From positions 14,105,936-14,169,935 of the forward strand of contig NC_080422.1 in assembly GCF_029873635.1 (NCBI RefSeq): a stretch of DNA of 64,000 bases, read 5' to 3'. Source of the DNA: Malania oleifera. Taxonomy: Eukaryota; Streptophyta; Magnoliopsida; Santalales; Ximeniaceae. Shown here one piece after another: positions 11,130 to 22,557 of this stretch. The notes beneath the pieces are model-generated. The model had not been told where the DNA came from. It ran no database searches and worked only from the letters and a program-made list of their open reading frames with translations. The translations under genes and the position numbers were made by a program. Positions within the stretch are counted from its first letter, which is position 1; each line of letters opens with the position of its first letter.

Positions 11130-12728
11130 ACCAATGTACTCCCTTTCGGTTTTTGCAACCCAAATCAAAATTAAACCTTAAGTTTATTTGATTTCCAAAT
11201 ATTACGTATTATATATGATTATCAAATAAACCATCCACGCAACTTAAATATGCTGAAAATAAAGAGTAAGGGAAAGAGAGAATGAGACGGAGATTTCGGC
11301 TTATACCCAGCCTACGTCCTCGCCCTTGGCAAACCACCAAAGGATTCACTAAACCTGTTCCGTTGATGGGTGGAACAAACCTTTACAACCTCCTTGGTTA
11401 AGGCTAGAACCCGCCTTCTCCAAACGATATTCCCTCGTTCGGTCACTCCTTAAGGCTAGAGCCCACCTTTCTAAGCAATATCCCCTTGCTTAGCCAACGA
11501 TCCAGAAAATCCTTGGAATGTCAAAGAACTACAAGAAATACAAGATAAGATCTGCATACAAGTATACTCTCTTAATGATCAAGTTAGTACAATTTCAGCA
11601 CTATATACTTGAATGTAAAATATCAATATGAAATACAACGAAGCTTAAGTGTAGAATTCACCAATATCCTTCTTAGATGAGGATTAGTAGTAGAAATTCA
11701 GAAGAGGAAGGATTAGCACTTCAGAATATCTCAGCAAAAGAGTTTTGCAATGAGTGAACAAGAGAGTTTTGGAAGAACAAGAGTGTTTTCAGCTTTACAA
11801 GCAGATTTTTCAATTCTTAGATGAGTTTTGATTTGCAAAACCATGTATTTATAGGCTTTAAAACTTGTTTCCATGTTGCAAAAGTTTCCTTAGAGAGTTC
11901 CCCAATTTTTTTTGGAAAGTTTGGAGCTCAAACGGCTATATTTTAAAATATTAGAATTTAAAAAAGTTGCCCGTTGAACAGTGTTCAGATGTCTGATAGC
12001 AGTGACCCCACTTCAGTGTTTTGGACATAACTCTTTATGTATAACTCAAAATTAGGTTTTATTGGTGTCAAAAGAAATCTAAGAGAAAATAATACAACTT
12101 TCATGTTGACCAATTTTTAAAATAATGAGTTTTGATAGAGAAAAATTCACATCAATGCGGCTGTATAAAAATTGACAGCATTTGGGAAAACTCTTTTTGG
12201 TGCTTTTTATTCCAAAAATGATTCTAACCTTTTTAAAATAATTTTTGACCTTATAAAAATATTTTTCAGGTATTTTAAAAGGTATCTAGGTCTAAGAAAT
12301 TAACCTAAGAGCTTCAAAATATTTCAAACGATATTTTAAACATTAAAGCACTTACATAAAGACTTCTAAGATATTAACATTCTAAGTTCTTGAGTCTTCA
12401 TGCTTTGTCCTTGGATTAAGTTCATTTTTTCTTCAAGCTTCCATATTATTTGAGCCTTCTCACTTTGCCTTTCTTTGGCTCTTTGGACTTTAATATGCCT
12501 TGGCTTTCAACAACTCATTCATGTCCTCATATTCTTCAAGGTTTCATTTATCATCTTTAAATCCATGCTTTGACTCATTTAAGATTCATTTGATCCTTGT
12601 GAGCACTTTCACCTTATTTTCTCATATGTGAGCCCTGAAATAACATTACTAACACAAATAAATTAAATTTCACTTGTTTATTAGCATCAAAACAAGATAA
12701 CAAAATTTTAAGCCTTGTAAGGCCAACA
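11130..12728 (-). repeat. Probable 5' LTR of SIRE-like element (diverged)
   Basis: The right part of the block ends '...atcaaaacaagat...gtaaggccaaca', resembling the end of the left LTR ('atcaaaacaagattgg...gagtcaaca'). It shares a 'gggtggaac' block and a CT/AG-rich middle with it. The two copies differ greatly in length and sequence, so either they are an old LTR pair or two related elements are joined. The left boundary is approximate. The interval 10410-11130 holds non-coding internal sequence with a short TA run at 10449-10468. Confidence 0.4.
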
Positions 12729-14785
12729 AGTATTTATGGACTTATTGAATCGGGTGTTCCATCAATATTTAGATCAGTTTGTGGTTGTGTTCATTGATGA
12801 TATACTGGTCTATTCGATGAGTTTTGAGGAGCATGAACATCATTTGACGCCAGTGTTGCAGATACTAAGAGAAAGGAAATTGTATGCAAAATTCAAGAAA
12901 TGTGAGTTCTGGTTAAGGTAGGTTACTTTTCTCGGCCATGTGATCTCTGAAACGGGAGTATCAGTTGATTCAAGTAAAACAGAAGTAGTGTTGAATTGGG
13001 AAAGACTGGGAAATGATCAAGAAATCAGGAGTTTTCTGAGATTGGCAGGCTACTATCGGCGCTTCGTAGACGGATTCTTCAATTTATCAGGTCCATTGAT
13101 GCAGCTTACGAGGAAAAATGTGAAGTTTAATTAGACTGACGACCGTGAACAGAGTTTTCAGGAGTTAAAGCGATGGTTAGTTTCAGCTCCGGTATTAGCT
13201 ATTCCATCAGGGGAGGATGGGTTTATAATATACAGTGATGCCTCTTTGAAAGGTCTTGGATGCGTGTTGATGTAGCACGACATGGTTATTGCATATGCGT
13301 CTAGGCAGCTTAAAGAATATGAGAAGAATTATCCTGTCCATGATTTAGAACTTGCTGTGGTGGTGTATGCTCTCAAGATCTGGAGGCATTACCTATATAG
13401 TGAAAAGTGCAAGATTTTCACGGATCACAAGAGCCTGAAATTTTTCTTCACCTAGAAAGAGCTAAATATGAGACAAAGAAGGTGGTTAGAACTCATTAAA
13501 GATTACGACTGCATTATTAGTTACCACCTAAAAAAAGCAAATGTAGTGACAAATGCTTTGAGCGGGAAATCTGGGGGACCCATACTGGAAGCTAGAGATT
13601 CAGCACTCAATTCTGATGGATTTGGAGAGGCTCAGCATAGAATTAATAGAGGAGAATCCTCAGGCAGTTATTGCCAGTCTAGTGGTTTAACCTACGCTAT
13701 ACGAGAGGATTGAAGCAGTTCAGGGTGATGATGCGGAGTTGGCAGAGGTGATGGCTAGAGTGCGGGATGGTTAGGGAGAGGAGTTCAGCATATCAAATGA
13801 CGGAGCCTTGCGATTCCGTACTAGGCTATGTGTTCTTGCAAATACTGAGATCAGGAGAACTATATTGGAGGAGGCTTACAAATCCCTATACACGGTTCAT
13901 CTCGACAGTACTAAAATGCACAGGGATCTGCGAGAGTATTGTTTAACAATGCTTGACGTGTCAGCAAGTCAAAGCTAAGCACCAGAGACCGGCAGGACAA
14001 TTGCAGCCATTATTCATTCCAGAGTGGAAATGGGATCATGTTTCGTTGATTTTGTTATGGGGTTACCACCTGTACGTCAGGGGTTGAATGCAATTTGGGT
14101 GGCTGTAGATCGTCTGACGAAGACTGCTCATTTCATTTCGATTGAAGTTAGTTACTCCATGGATAAATTGGCAGAGATATATGTTCAAGAGATAGTTCGC
14201 GTCCATGGTATGCCAGTATCCATAGTCTCAGACCAAGATCCTCGGTTTACTTCACGATTTTGGACGAGTTTTCAGGAGGTTATGGGTACACAGTTAGCAT
14301 TCAGCACAACTTTCCATCCCCAAACAGATGATCAAACTGAGAGGACAATTCAAATCTTAGAAGATATGCTTCGTGCATGCGTGCTAGATTTTGGGGGTAG
14401 ATGGACTCAGTTTCTACCACGAGTTGAATTTTCCTACAATAACAGCTACTAGTCTGGTATCGATATGGCTTCGTACGAGGCATTGTATGGTAGGAGATGT
14501 CATTCTCCTCTCTTCTGGGATGAGGTAGGCGAAAGGCAAGTTTTGGGTCCATAGATAGTACAACAGGTTTGTGACAAGGTTCGACTAATTAAAGAAAGAA
14601 TCAGCACCGCGTAAAGTCGGCAGAAAAGCTACGCAGATACTCCCTGCCGAGAGTTAGAATTTGATGTGGGAGATCGAGTATTTTTTAAGATAACTCCTCT
14701 GAAAGGAGTTATAAGGTTTGGAAAGAATGACAAGTTGAGTCCTAGGTATATTGAGCCTTTAAGATACTAGAAAGGATAGTGTCAG
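12729..14785 (+). pseudogene. Ty3 pol remnant: RT, RNase H, integrase
   Basis: Resumes the Ty3 element inside reverse transcriptase: 'MDLLNRVF', then the active-site FIDDILVYS (12781-12830), 'KKCEFWL' and 'GYYRRF'. RNase H follows with 'IIYSDAS', '[18 protein letters not shown]' and 'FTDHKSL'. Integrase is seen from about 13860: a decayed zinc-binding region (a LTCQQVKA-like block in a shifted frame), then a catalytic core in 14024-14452 with 'DRLTKTAHFI', 'VSDQDPRFTSRFW' and 'HPQTDDQTER', giving the D-D-E residues. After it come 'MASYEALYGRRC' and a 'VGDRVFFK' block. The N-terminal half of RT is missing at the SIRE-like junction. Several TAG stops and at least two frame changes interrupt it. 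The reading frame continues on the far side of the solo LTR at 14786-17373. Confidence 0.88.
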
Positions 14786-14905
14786 TGTAAAGACCCGAAA
14801 AATTAAAATGATTGAAATAAAAAATAAATAAAAATAAAAATAATAATAATAATAAAAATAAATAAAATAATAAATGAACAGATAAAGGGAATAGTATGAA
14901 AACAA

Positions 14906-14942
<37 letters not shown>

Positions 14943-17373
14943 TGAAATTAGATTAATTATTAATTAACTAATTAATTAAATATTATTTAATTGAATTAAT
15001 AAATTAATTAAATGTTATTTAATTGAATTAATAAATTAATTAAATGTTATTTAATTGAATAAATTAAATTAAGTATAAGATATTTATATATTATAATATT
15101 ATAATATATTATATTATATTATATCATATAAGCAATTGAAATCTGGACGCCAGAAGCATCCAGATTGACATTTCAATTTCTGAAAGGCCGCCCCCTCCAT
15201 TCTCTGAATTCTTCTACGAGCTCTCCATCTCCGTCTCTCTCCTTCTCTCAATTTCTCGACGAATTTGCGGCGGATTGGGAAACGAAAAGTGCCATTGGAT
15301 TCTTGGTTTCGCTGCTGAAATTTCTATTGGAGCAGATTTTTCATGGGAATGACTTAAGCACTGCTCCTAATGAAAGGTAATTTTTTCCTATTTTCTCAAT
15401 TTCTCTGTAAATATACTGTTAAATCGACAATCAGACACCACCACGAGCTCTTAGTCGTCGTTGTCGTCATTTTGGCGTAGGTAATTTTCCAATTGGGGTT
15501 TTCTAGGCCCCACTCCAAAGCAATAGTGGGATTTGAAAATTTTGGCAAATTGAGTATATTTGCGAGTATTACTATTTATTTGGGAATTATAGCCCTAGAA
15601 AATATTTAAATAGTATTTTATTTAGGAATAATTTATTGGAACTAGGAATTTAATTTCAAGGTCCGGGTGAGCGCCGCAGGCATCTTTTTGGGGTCCCTAT
15701 TGGCATAAAACAAAAAATCAGGTAAAAGAAAAAATATATATTAAACCATAATTTTAATGAATTTAATGTAAAAATAAATTGTGTTATATGTACATGTATA
15801 TGTTTTGGTATGGGTAAAATGCCAGCCATTTAAATTATATTTTTTTCGAGTTTAGGGTTGTTTATTAGATATGTATATGCGAAAATGAACTGATGAAAGT
15901 GGAAATATTTTTTCAGAATAATTATGCAAGAAATTAAAAGTATTTTTCTAATATATGAATGTTAATTGTGGGTTGGCTTATTTTCAGGCAATGTATGAGT
16001 TTTACTGCTAAATTATGTGGCATGAGTAAATAAGAATGTTGTGTGAAAATATGTTATATGTATGAGATGCATGATATACAGGGAATGAACTGAGTATGAA
16101 AATGTTAAATGAAAAATGCTGCTTGTGTGTGCTAATGCAATCATGTAAACAGCTGAAATATGCTAGGTAAAACAGCTAAAAGTGGCTGGGTAAATGTGTA
16201 ACAGCTGAAAGTGGTTGGGTAAATGTCTGACAGCTAAAAAATGCTGGGTAAAACGGCTGAAAAATGCTGAGTATGAAATGAAATGAAATGAAAAAGGAAA
16301 TGAATGAAATGAAAAAGGAAATGAATGAAATGGAAATGAAATGTGAAATGTGAACAATGTAAAATGGGAAAGAGTCACTTAAAGTGAAATGCAATGCAAT
16401 GTTAAGTCATGAATATGAATAGATGTGTATGATTGAATAATGATAGAAAGAGTGATGTATTATGATATTAGAAGTATGTATGTACGTAGAACATGTTACG
16501 ATTGGGTGAGGCGTACTCTTCGCCTGAGGGCTTGCTGAGTAAGGCGAGTGCACTAGTAGCTACAGATGTGGTAGTAGCCGCATAACGTACTAGGGCAGAG
16601 AGAACCTACTTGTATGGGCGGGTAGATTTCCTTATCCTTAGGGCCTTCGCCGATAAACTTTTGTATGAACTATATGAGTATGAGATCAATTTATCACTTG
16701 AGGGCTTACTGAGTAAGGTGAGTGCCCTGGTATGTTTTAGCTGTGACCTTTGGGTTGCCTAAATATCAGAGCAGAGGAGTGCTACTTGTATAGGCGGGTA
16801 ATTACCCCTATCCTTGGGTAATCTCGTGGGTTAAACATTTGCATGTGTTTGATTAGGTTCAAGGAATGATTTTAGAAATTATGTTAACGATTTTCAAATG
16901 TTAAATAATATGTCATATATAAACTCATGTTGGCCATACACTGTTTTAATATATTGTTTCTTCCCTTACTGAGATGTGTCTCACCCGAATATGAACTAAT
17001 CTTTTTCAGGACTTCCACGAGATCGAGCTTAGAGAGCTTGAGCTGTTATAGCACCTTTGAGGAAAAACAGTATAATTTTGATGTTTTGGGAATGTAAATA
17101 TTTATGTATTATATTTAAGTCTTCTGAGTGATAGATGGTTGTGAAACATACTGAAATTTGGGGATTATGTTTTGGAGATATGTATTTATGTGAATACAGG
17201 TGGATGTATGTTGTATGTTAGAACGTAGATGGATGTAGAAAACTCTAGTGTTGTATTTGTTGAAAGATTTTAGTTATGTTTTTCGCTGCATAAATGATAT
17301 TAGAATGTGTATTATTAGGTAAATGAATTTATTAGTAGCACTCCGGGCCCACTCAGGGGGTCGGGGCGTTACA
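14786..17373 (+). mobile_element. Solo Ty3 LTR with target-site duplication
   Basis: A 2588-bp LTR from TGTAAAGACCCG to GGGGCGTTACA inserted in the integrase/chromodomain linker of the Ty3 element. The flanks are gtcag (14781-14785) and atcag (17374-17378), a 5-bp duplication with one mismatch. Removing the LTR and one copy rejoins the pol reading frame (I-V-S-V-A-Y-Q-L-A-L-P-P), which confirms the junction. The first 340 bp are extremely AT-rich with AAT runs. Two degenerate 'gcgtactcttcgcctgagggcttgctgagtaag' type blocks occur near 16510 and 16690. It is the same family, in the opposite orientation, as the LTRs at 46387-47738 and 49309-51801. Confidence 0.9.
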
Positions 17374-17845
17374 ATCAGTTGCCTACCAGCTAGCTCTGCC
17401 GCCAGTGTTGTCTAGAATACACGACGTGTTTCATGTTACTATGCTAAAGAAATACGTCACCGACCCGTCCCACATTATCAGCTATGCAGAGATAGAGCTT
17501 AAAGATTCGTTGGTTTACGAAGAAGTACTAGTACAGATATTGGATAGAAAGACACAAGTACTGCACACAAAAGAAATTCAGTTAATGAAAGTTTTGTGGA
17601 AAAATCACACTACAGAGAAAACTTCTTGGGAACTCGAGGAACAGATCAGGTAGAGATACCCGCGGTTGTTCCAAGAAGGTTAGCAGTAAACAGGTAAAGT
17701 ATAAGTAGATAGGTTATATTGTCTTTTGCAGGTACATGTATTGATGTAGTTAGTGGGTAGTTTTTAGCTTTATATGTAATCTCCTAGAACATATTTTGTA
17801 ACCACGATATTCCTCCGCCATAAGTGACGGTAAGTAATAAAATAC
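17374..17845 (+). pseudogene. Ty3 pol C-terminal end
   Basis: Continues pol after the solo LTR: 'LPPVLSRIHDVFHVTMLKKYV', 'DPSHII', 'EVLVQILDRKTQVLHTKEI' and 'LWKNHTTEKTSWELE', ending at a stop near 17653. This is the chromodomain-region tail found at the C terminus of chromovirus-like Ty3 integrases. The remaining bases to 17845 are the non-coding stretch before the polypurine tract. It is interrupted at 17845 by another solo LTR. Confidence 0.85.
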
Positions 17846-19680
17846 TGACCGGTGCAAAATGCAAGTGCACAGTATCGTAGTTTTATAATATAATGATGTG
17901 TAGAGTATCGTCCTTAGGGATTGATGTCTTAATTTTACCAAGTACCGAAATTTTACTAACCTTGATTTTATTTAGAAAAATTAACAATTTTAGACTGCAA
18001 AATTTAAACAAAGCTACTTTAAATAAACTATTCAGGAGAATTTAAAACTGGATACCGCGTGTCAAATTGATGATGGTGAAAACTTCTAGGAAACCGATTT
18101 CACCGAGTTTCTCACTATGCTTTACTCATTTAGCTAATTTAATTTCGTTTTCTCTGTTTGTTAGCAAATCGCCAATTTTTCTAAAAGCCTCTTTCGATAG
18201 TCAATCGGAACCTATTCTTGTTTATTATTTAACATAAGAGTATGCAAATTAATAATGAAAGAACGCAGTAAGACCCTCGATTTTTAATGCTACGTAGGTT
18301 CATACAAGTCTTTCGATCTCTATATTTACCTACGCTGAATTATCCAAGATCTATCCTATAATCCCCTCTCTCGGTAGCAAATCACAAGACTAAAATCATT
18401 TAATTAATGGCCAGTTAATTAAAAGCATTAGGCACAGAATAACTCAAACAAAGATTAATGAAAACTACTTCAGATTAGCATTAAAGAGCAAACATAGTTC
18501 GAAACTGGCTACATCGTTTTCCTAGAATTCAAAAATTTAGTTCATTCCGAAAATTAAATCCAACATAACAGATTTCACCATATTTTCTTCAATTTGGAGC
18601 GTATGGAAAAGATCAACACTCGCCGCACTGTCGTCGCGCGTCACGAACACCCCGAACACCGCCGTTGTTCGCCGCCTTCCGATTCTGAAAAGATAGTATT
18701 TTTGTGTGCTTCCAACTCTCCTTTGCTCGCTGTGGGTGTATCTTCGCAGTACCCCCAAAAGAAAATCACAAGAAAGCTCCCAAAAAGATAATTTTTCCAA
18801 GAAAATTTTCATGGTTTTGCCTCCCTTGTGTTTCTCCCCAAGAAAAATCTTTTTTTTTTTTTTTTTCCTATTGTCCGGCCTCTCTCCCTCTCCAGCGCAC
18901 GCTGCCCCCCTTCCTCTCTTCTTGCACACGGCTCCCTCCACAAGGAAACCCTCCTTTGACTTTTCCATTCCTTTCCTTTTGCTTTTCTTTCCTTACTTTT
19001 CTTTCCTTTCTTTTTTTTTTTTTCTTTCCATTCTTTTGTATTTCCTTTGTATGTACCCAGTGTCCACTGCCCTTCTGAGATGACCCGGCTGCATGGCTGG
19101 GTCACATCTCATTTTTTGATTTTTTTTTTTCAAAGGTACGTGAACTGCCTTCCTCTTTCAAGCCCACTTTCAACCCTCTTACAGCTCGTAACTCTCAAAT
19201 CTTAAAACACAAAAGATGTAGAGCTCTTTTTTATCTTTTCCCAGAATTTTGAATCGTCTTGATCGGAGCTCGTATGAGAAAGTTACGCTAAGATTACGAA
19301 GAATTGTCGAAATAATCCATAAAACGGCGTATGCTAACTTCACGTCTGATTTCGGCCTTGATGCTGCCAGTATTTTGCAAAACACAAAACACTAAAATTG
19401 TAGATTGTTTTCTTATCTTTCTACGGCATCTTGAATCATCTGAATCAGAGGTTAGATGAGAGAGTTACGCACAGATTGCAAAGTACCATCGGTTTTTTAG
19501 CTTCCAACAGTTGCTCTGCAATAAAAAACACCAAAATTTCATACATTACTAAATAAAACCCAAATTTTATAAATAGAACACAATGTTAGAATATTTAGAG
19601 TAATTAGGCATGTAAATACAAAATATCATTTACAATGCATGAATTAAAGCACCTAATTACGCAATTTAAGCGCGTAATCA
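17846..19680 (-). mobile_element. Solo LTR of unclassified family D, copy 1
   Basis: An 1835-bp segment with TG...CA ends (TGACCGGTGC to GCGCGTAATCA) and a perfect 5-bp duplication AATAC at 17841-17845 and 19681-19685. Its minus strand begins TGATTACGCG, like the two plus-strand copies at 35149 and 38734. It shares with them the 'gattcaaa(a/t)tt' and 'gttttgagttttgcgagatacgagct'-like blocks and a terminal 'cattccctaaggatacgat'-like block. It contains T and TTC runs that generate spurious Lys/Glu-rich and Phe/Ser-rich reading frames between 18537 and 19105. No protein genes are present. Confidence 0.85.
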
Positions 19681-19767
19681 AATACGTAGACCATTTGCCT
19701 TTGTGAGATGATAAATGAAGATACAGATAGTAAATTTCGAGGACGAAATTTTATAAGGAAGGGAGAA
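19681..19767 (+). other. Ty3 3' internal end with polypurine tract
   Basis: After one copy of the AATAC duplication, the Ty3 internal region resumes with 'atttcgaggacgaaatttta', the conserved block near the 3' end of this class. The polypurine tract aaggaagggagaa occupies 19755-19767, immediately before the LTR. The same arrangement is seen on the minus strand at 47739-47790. Confidence 0.85.
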
Positions 19768-19798
19768 TGTAATAGCCCGAAAAATTTTACATAAGGCC

Positions 19799-19985
19799 TT
19801 GTCGACGAACACAGGGAGTTCGTCGACGAGGACATAAGAAGGTCTCATTGACGAAGCCACGTCTCCTCGACGAGAAGATACTGAGAGAGGGTTTAAGGCT
19901 GACTGAAACTCGTCAACGAGGGTGCAGGTTCGTCGACGAAATTTCTACAGGACTCGTCAACGAGGTGACGTGTCTTGTCGACGAA
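19799..19985. promoter_or_regulatory. TCGTCGACGA palindrome array in LTR U3
   Basis: Eight copies or near-copies of the 10-bp palindrome TCGTCGACGA (variants TGTCGACGA, CGTCAACGAG, CATTGACGAA, CCTCGACGAG) lie within 187 bp, ending about 10 bp upstream of the TATA box. The variants differ mostly by C-to-T or G-to-A. The same array recurs at the same relative place in other LTRs of the window. The position suggests a promoter-proximal element or a stem-forming sequence; the function is inferred, not known. Confidence 0.6.
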
Positions 19986-19993
19986 TCTGACCC

Positions 19994-20001
19994 TATAAAT
20001 A
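19994..20001 (+). promoter_or_regulatory. TATA box of Ty3 LTR
   Basis: TATAAATA 226 bp into the LTR, directly downstream of the palindrome array and about 40 bp upstream of a CT-rich stretch. This is the expected U3/R promoter position. Equivalent boxes occur at 44019-44026 and 60956-60963. Confidence 0.6.
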
Positions 20002-20422
20002 GTTGAAACCCGAATTTTTTGATGAAAATTCAGCGCAAACTCTCTCTCTCTCTCTTTCTCTAAAATGCACCTCTCACCTTCTCTCTTCGATCCCGACACC
20101 ATTTCTCGCCGGATTGAAGATTTGAGGCCACCACGACGTTCTTGGTGAAGTTCTCTACCAAACTGCTGGAGCTGATCGTTGGTGGAAGCGGTTTGGAATT
20201 CATCCCAAATCTAGGGTAAGGTATTTTATTCAGATTATGCCTTCCTTATAGTTATAAGAAATGTTGTAGGTAAGAAAATACTGATATTTTGTTTTGGGGG
20301 ATGTTGTTTTTAGGGTATTAAGTGGAGAACCCTACGGGTGTAGGGCTAAAGTTCAATGAGAGGCTTTTCAGATTTAATGTAAGGAAAATATGATATGCTA
20401 GGAAATTTACTTACGTTATCAG

Positions 20423-20428
<6 letters not shown>

Positions 20429-20458
<30 letters not shown>
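20429..20458. repeat. (TA)n microsatellite
   Basis: About 15 TA units inside the 3' LTR. Similar TA runs occupy the corresponding part of related LTRs (57714-57750, 62359-62404). Confidence 0.9.
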
Positions 20459-20460
<2 letters not shown>

Positions 20461-21734
20461 TGTATACCAGATATTATACAAAATATGAATTTTTAAAGTA
20501 TGTGGGCCTGAGTACATGATATTGATGTGGAGTTCTATGCAATTTTTCAGTATTTCAAGTTATACAGATATAGTTAGATATTTGCTGATTTTATACAGTA
20601 GATTATTCATATGATTACACTGACAGATATATATAACAGTATACAGATATTTATTCAGAATAGTATATACAATGTATATAGAAAGTTATGTTTTCCTAAA
20701 TGCCATAACACTCAGATTATACAAAAAGAAAATACAAACAGATTATACAGTTATAACATCAAGATGCTACAAATATTACAGTATTTACAATACAGAAAGA
20801 TAACGTTATGGTTATTTTGGAAACATGATGAAAACAGTATGAAGAGTGTAGTATGTATATATATAGTATCAGATCCCTGTGGAAAGATTACAGACGGATA
20901 CAGTACAGATACAAAATACAAAACACGGTACCATTGCTAATACAGATAGAGTGCAACCACATATCTCAGATAGTGTGTGGGTACCGTCAACTGTGCTCAG
21001 AGAGTATGTAGCTCCCCAGTTCGCTAGGTTGAGGGGGCCAGTTTGACAAGGTAGCAGCTAGTCCTGTGCCTAGGAGAGTATGCAGTTTGGTCGGGCTAAG
21101 GTAGTGTAGAGTATAGTGACTTTCCTAGAGGGCCGACTAGGTTAAGTCCCGCCTACGGACCGCACAACCCTATCATGAGGGGTCAAATCATGACATACGG
21201 AGTCCCAAGGAAAGAGTACAGTTATTTATATGCATATGTATATAGTTTTACTGCTTTTGTTGTATATCGTATGATATTAGCAGTATGAATAATAGAAAGT
21301 TCAGATGATACATATATTTTAAGCTACTATACATGTGATATATGTGTTTTACAGGTTTGCCATATCATGCAGTTTTACATACTATTATTATGGTTTTACG
21401 ACTCGGTCGCCACACACTAGTAATAGCATATTTCCACTTACTGAGCGTCGTCTCACCCTATTACTTTACCATTTTTCAAGTGAGCCAACTAGGCAAGTAG
21501 AGTAGGCTTGTAGATAGAGTGACTACTTTGTTGCCCTAGTTGTAGGGTAAGTTTTGCACAGAGATGTATTTTTCAGGAAGATGATATCAGAGGGAAATGT
21601 TTTATGGCTATAGTCTGTATGTACAAAATTCTTGTATTGTATAGTATATGTGGTTGTATGACTTATGTTTCCGCTGCTTAGGTATGGTTATATAGATATT
21701 TAAAAAAAAATGGAGAAATTTTGAGGTCGTTACG

Positions 21735-22209
21735 CCTAATCTTAGTTTTTCTCCCCTCGCTTGTTTGGTCAGAAGGTTCTTCACAAGTTTAGGCCTAATG
21801 AAATACACCTCCAGCTCTCTCTTTTTTTGTCCCATGGACAGATTATTGGAAACCCCACTTGTGAATGTTGTATCACATTGGAAAATTAAGTAACAGATGA
21901 GTAACTTATATATATGGTTGAACCCAAGACTTAATAGTTTAAGTTTGTTTGGATCAACCCGGTGCTCATCCATGTATATCAATTTTGTATGATTGCGTGA
22001 AAACTTTTGAATAATAACTCATATTCATGATTCAACAATTCATCTATCTCCTCTATAACATGAACAAATTCTCCCTCTCCTTTATTTTTCCGTTGATGAT
22101 TAATTGGACTAACTCGATTTGGCAAAGTCTCATTTTAGATCAATATCCCATATTAGGCTTTGGAGCTATGGTCGTGCCTCCCCAAAATAAAGAGGCAAAA
22201 GATAGGGAG
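21735..22209. other. Low-copy spacer
   Basis: No gene or recognised repeat. It carries one copy of the flank of the next solo LTR; removing that LTR rejoins 'gaggcaaaagatag' to 'ggagaagaaggggaag'. It is probably host intergenic DNA. Confidence 0.5.
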
Positions 22210-22520
22210 TGTAGACACCCCATTTTTACTCAGGCCCAATATATGTATTACTATTATTATTATGATTGTTATTTTATTATTATTATTATTATTTTATTTA
22301 TTCTTATTATTATTATTATTATTAATTTTCACTAATCTTATTATTATTATTATTATTATTTTCTTTATTATTATTATTATTTTTCATTAGTATTATTATT
22401 ATTACTTATTTTTATTTGTTACTTCTATTTTATTATTATTATTATTTATTATTTTCATTATTATTTTTAATTTTTATTATCATTATTATTAATATTTTTT
22501 ATTACTATTATTACTATTAT

Positions 22521-22557
<37 letters not shown>

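Larger units (their letters stand above)
9341..12728 (-). mobile_element. SIRE-like non-autonomous copia element
   Basis: A foreign block splits the Ty3 element between protease and reverse transcriptase. It begins TGTTAGAATTGGTG at 9341 and ends AAGGCCAACA at 12728. At 10409 an LTR-like end (GAGTCAACA) is followed by atctccccctttttgatgatg, whose reverse complement is a polypurine tract of the kind that precedes SIRE-class 3' LTRs; the element therefore reads on the minus strand. No gag or pol coding is seen, so it would be non-autonomous. No matching target-site duplication is visible (ataca against agtat), and Ty3 sequence between protease and RT is missing, so the insertion was accompanied or followed by deletion. 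Confidence 0.6.
19768..21734 (+). mobile_element. 3' LTR of the decayed Ty3 element
   Basis: A 1967-bp LTR that starts TGTAATAGCCCG right after the polypurine tract and ends GAGGTCGTTACG, the last base mutated from the usual A. Its end matches the 5' LTR remnant at 7473-7886. It has a U3 with an array of TCGTCGACGA palindromes, a TATA box, a CT-rich start region, a TA run at about 20430-20456, and the 'cttactgagcgtcgtctcaccc' block shared with other LTRs here. No coding capacity. Confidence 0.85.

Noticed and set aside
19799-19985. CRISPR-like regularly spaced short repeats
   Set aside because: The repeats are only ~10 bp, palindromic, irregularly spaced and degenerate, in a plant LTR promoter; no cas genes.
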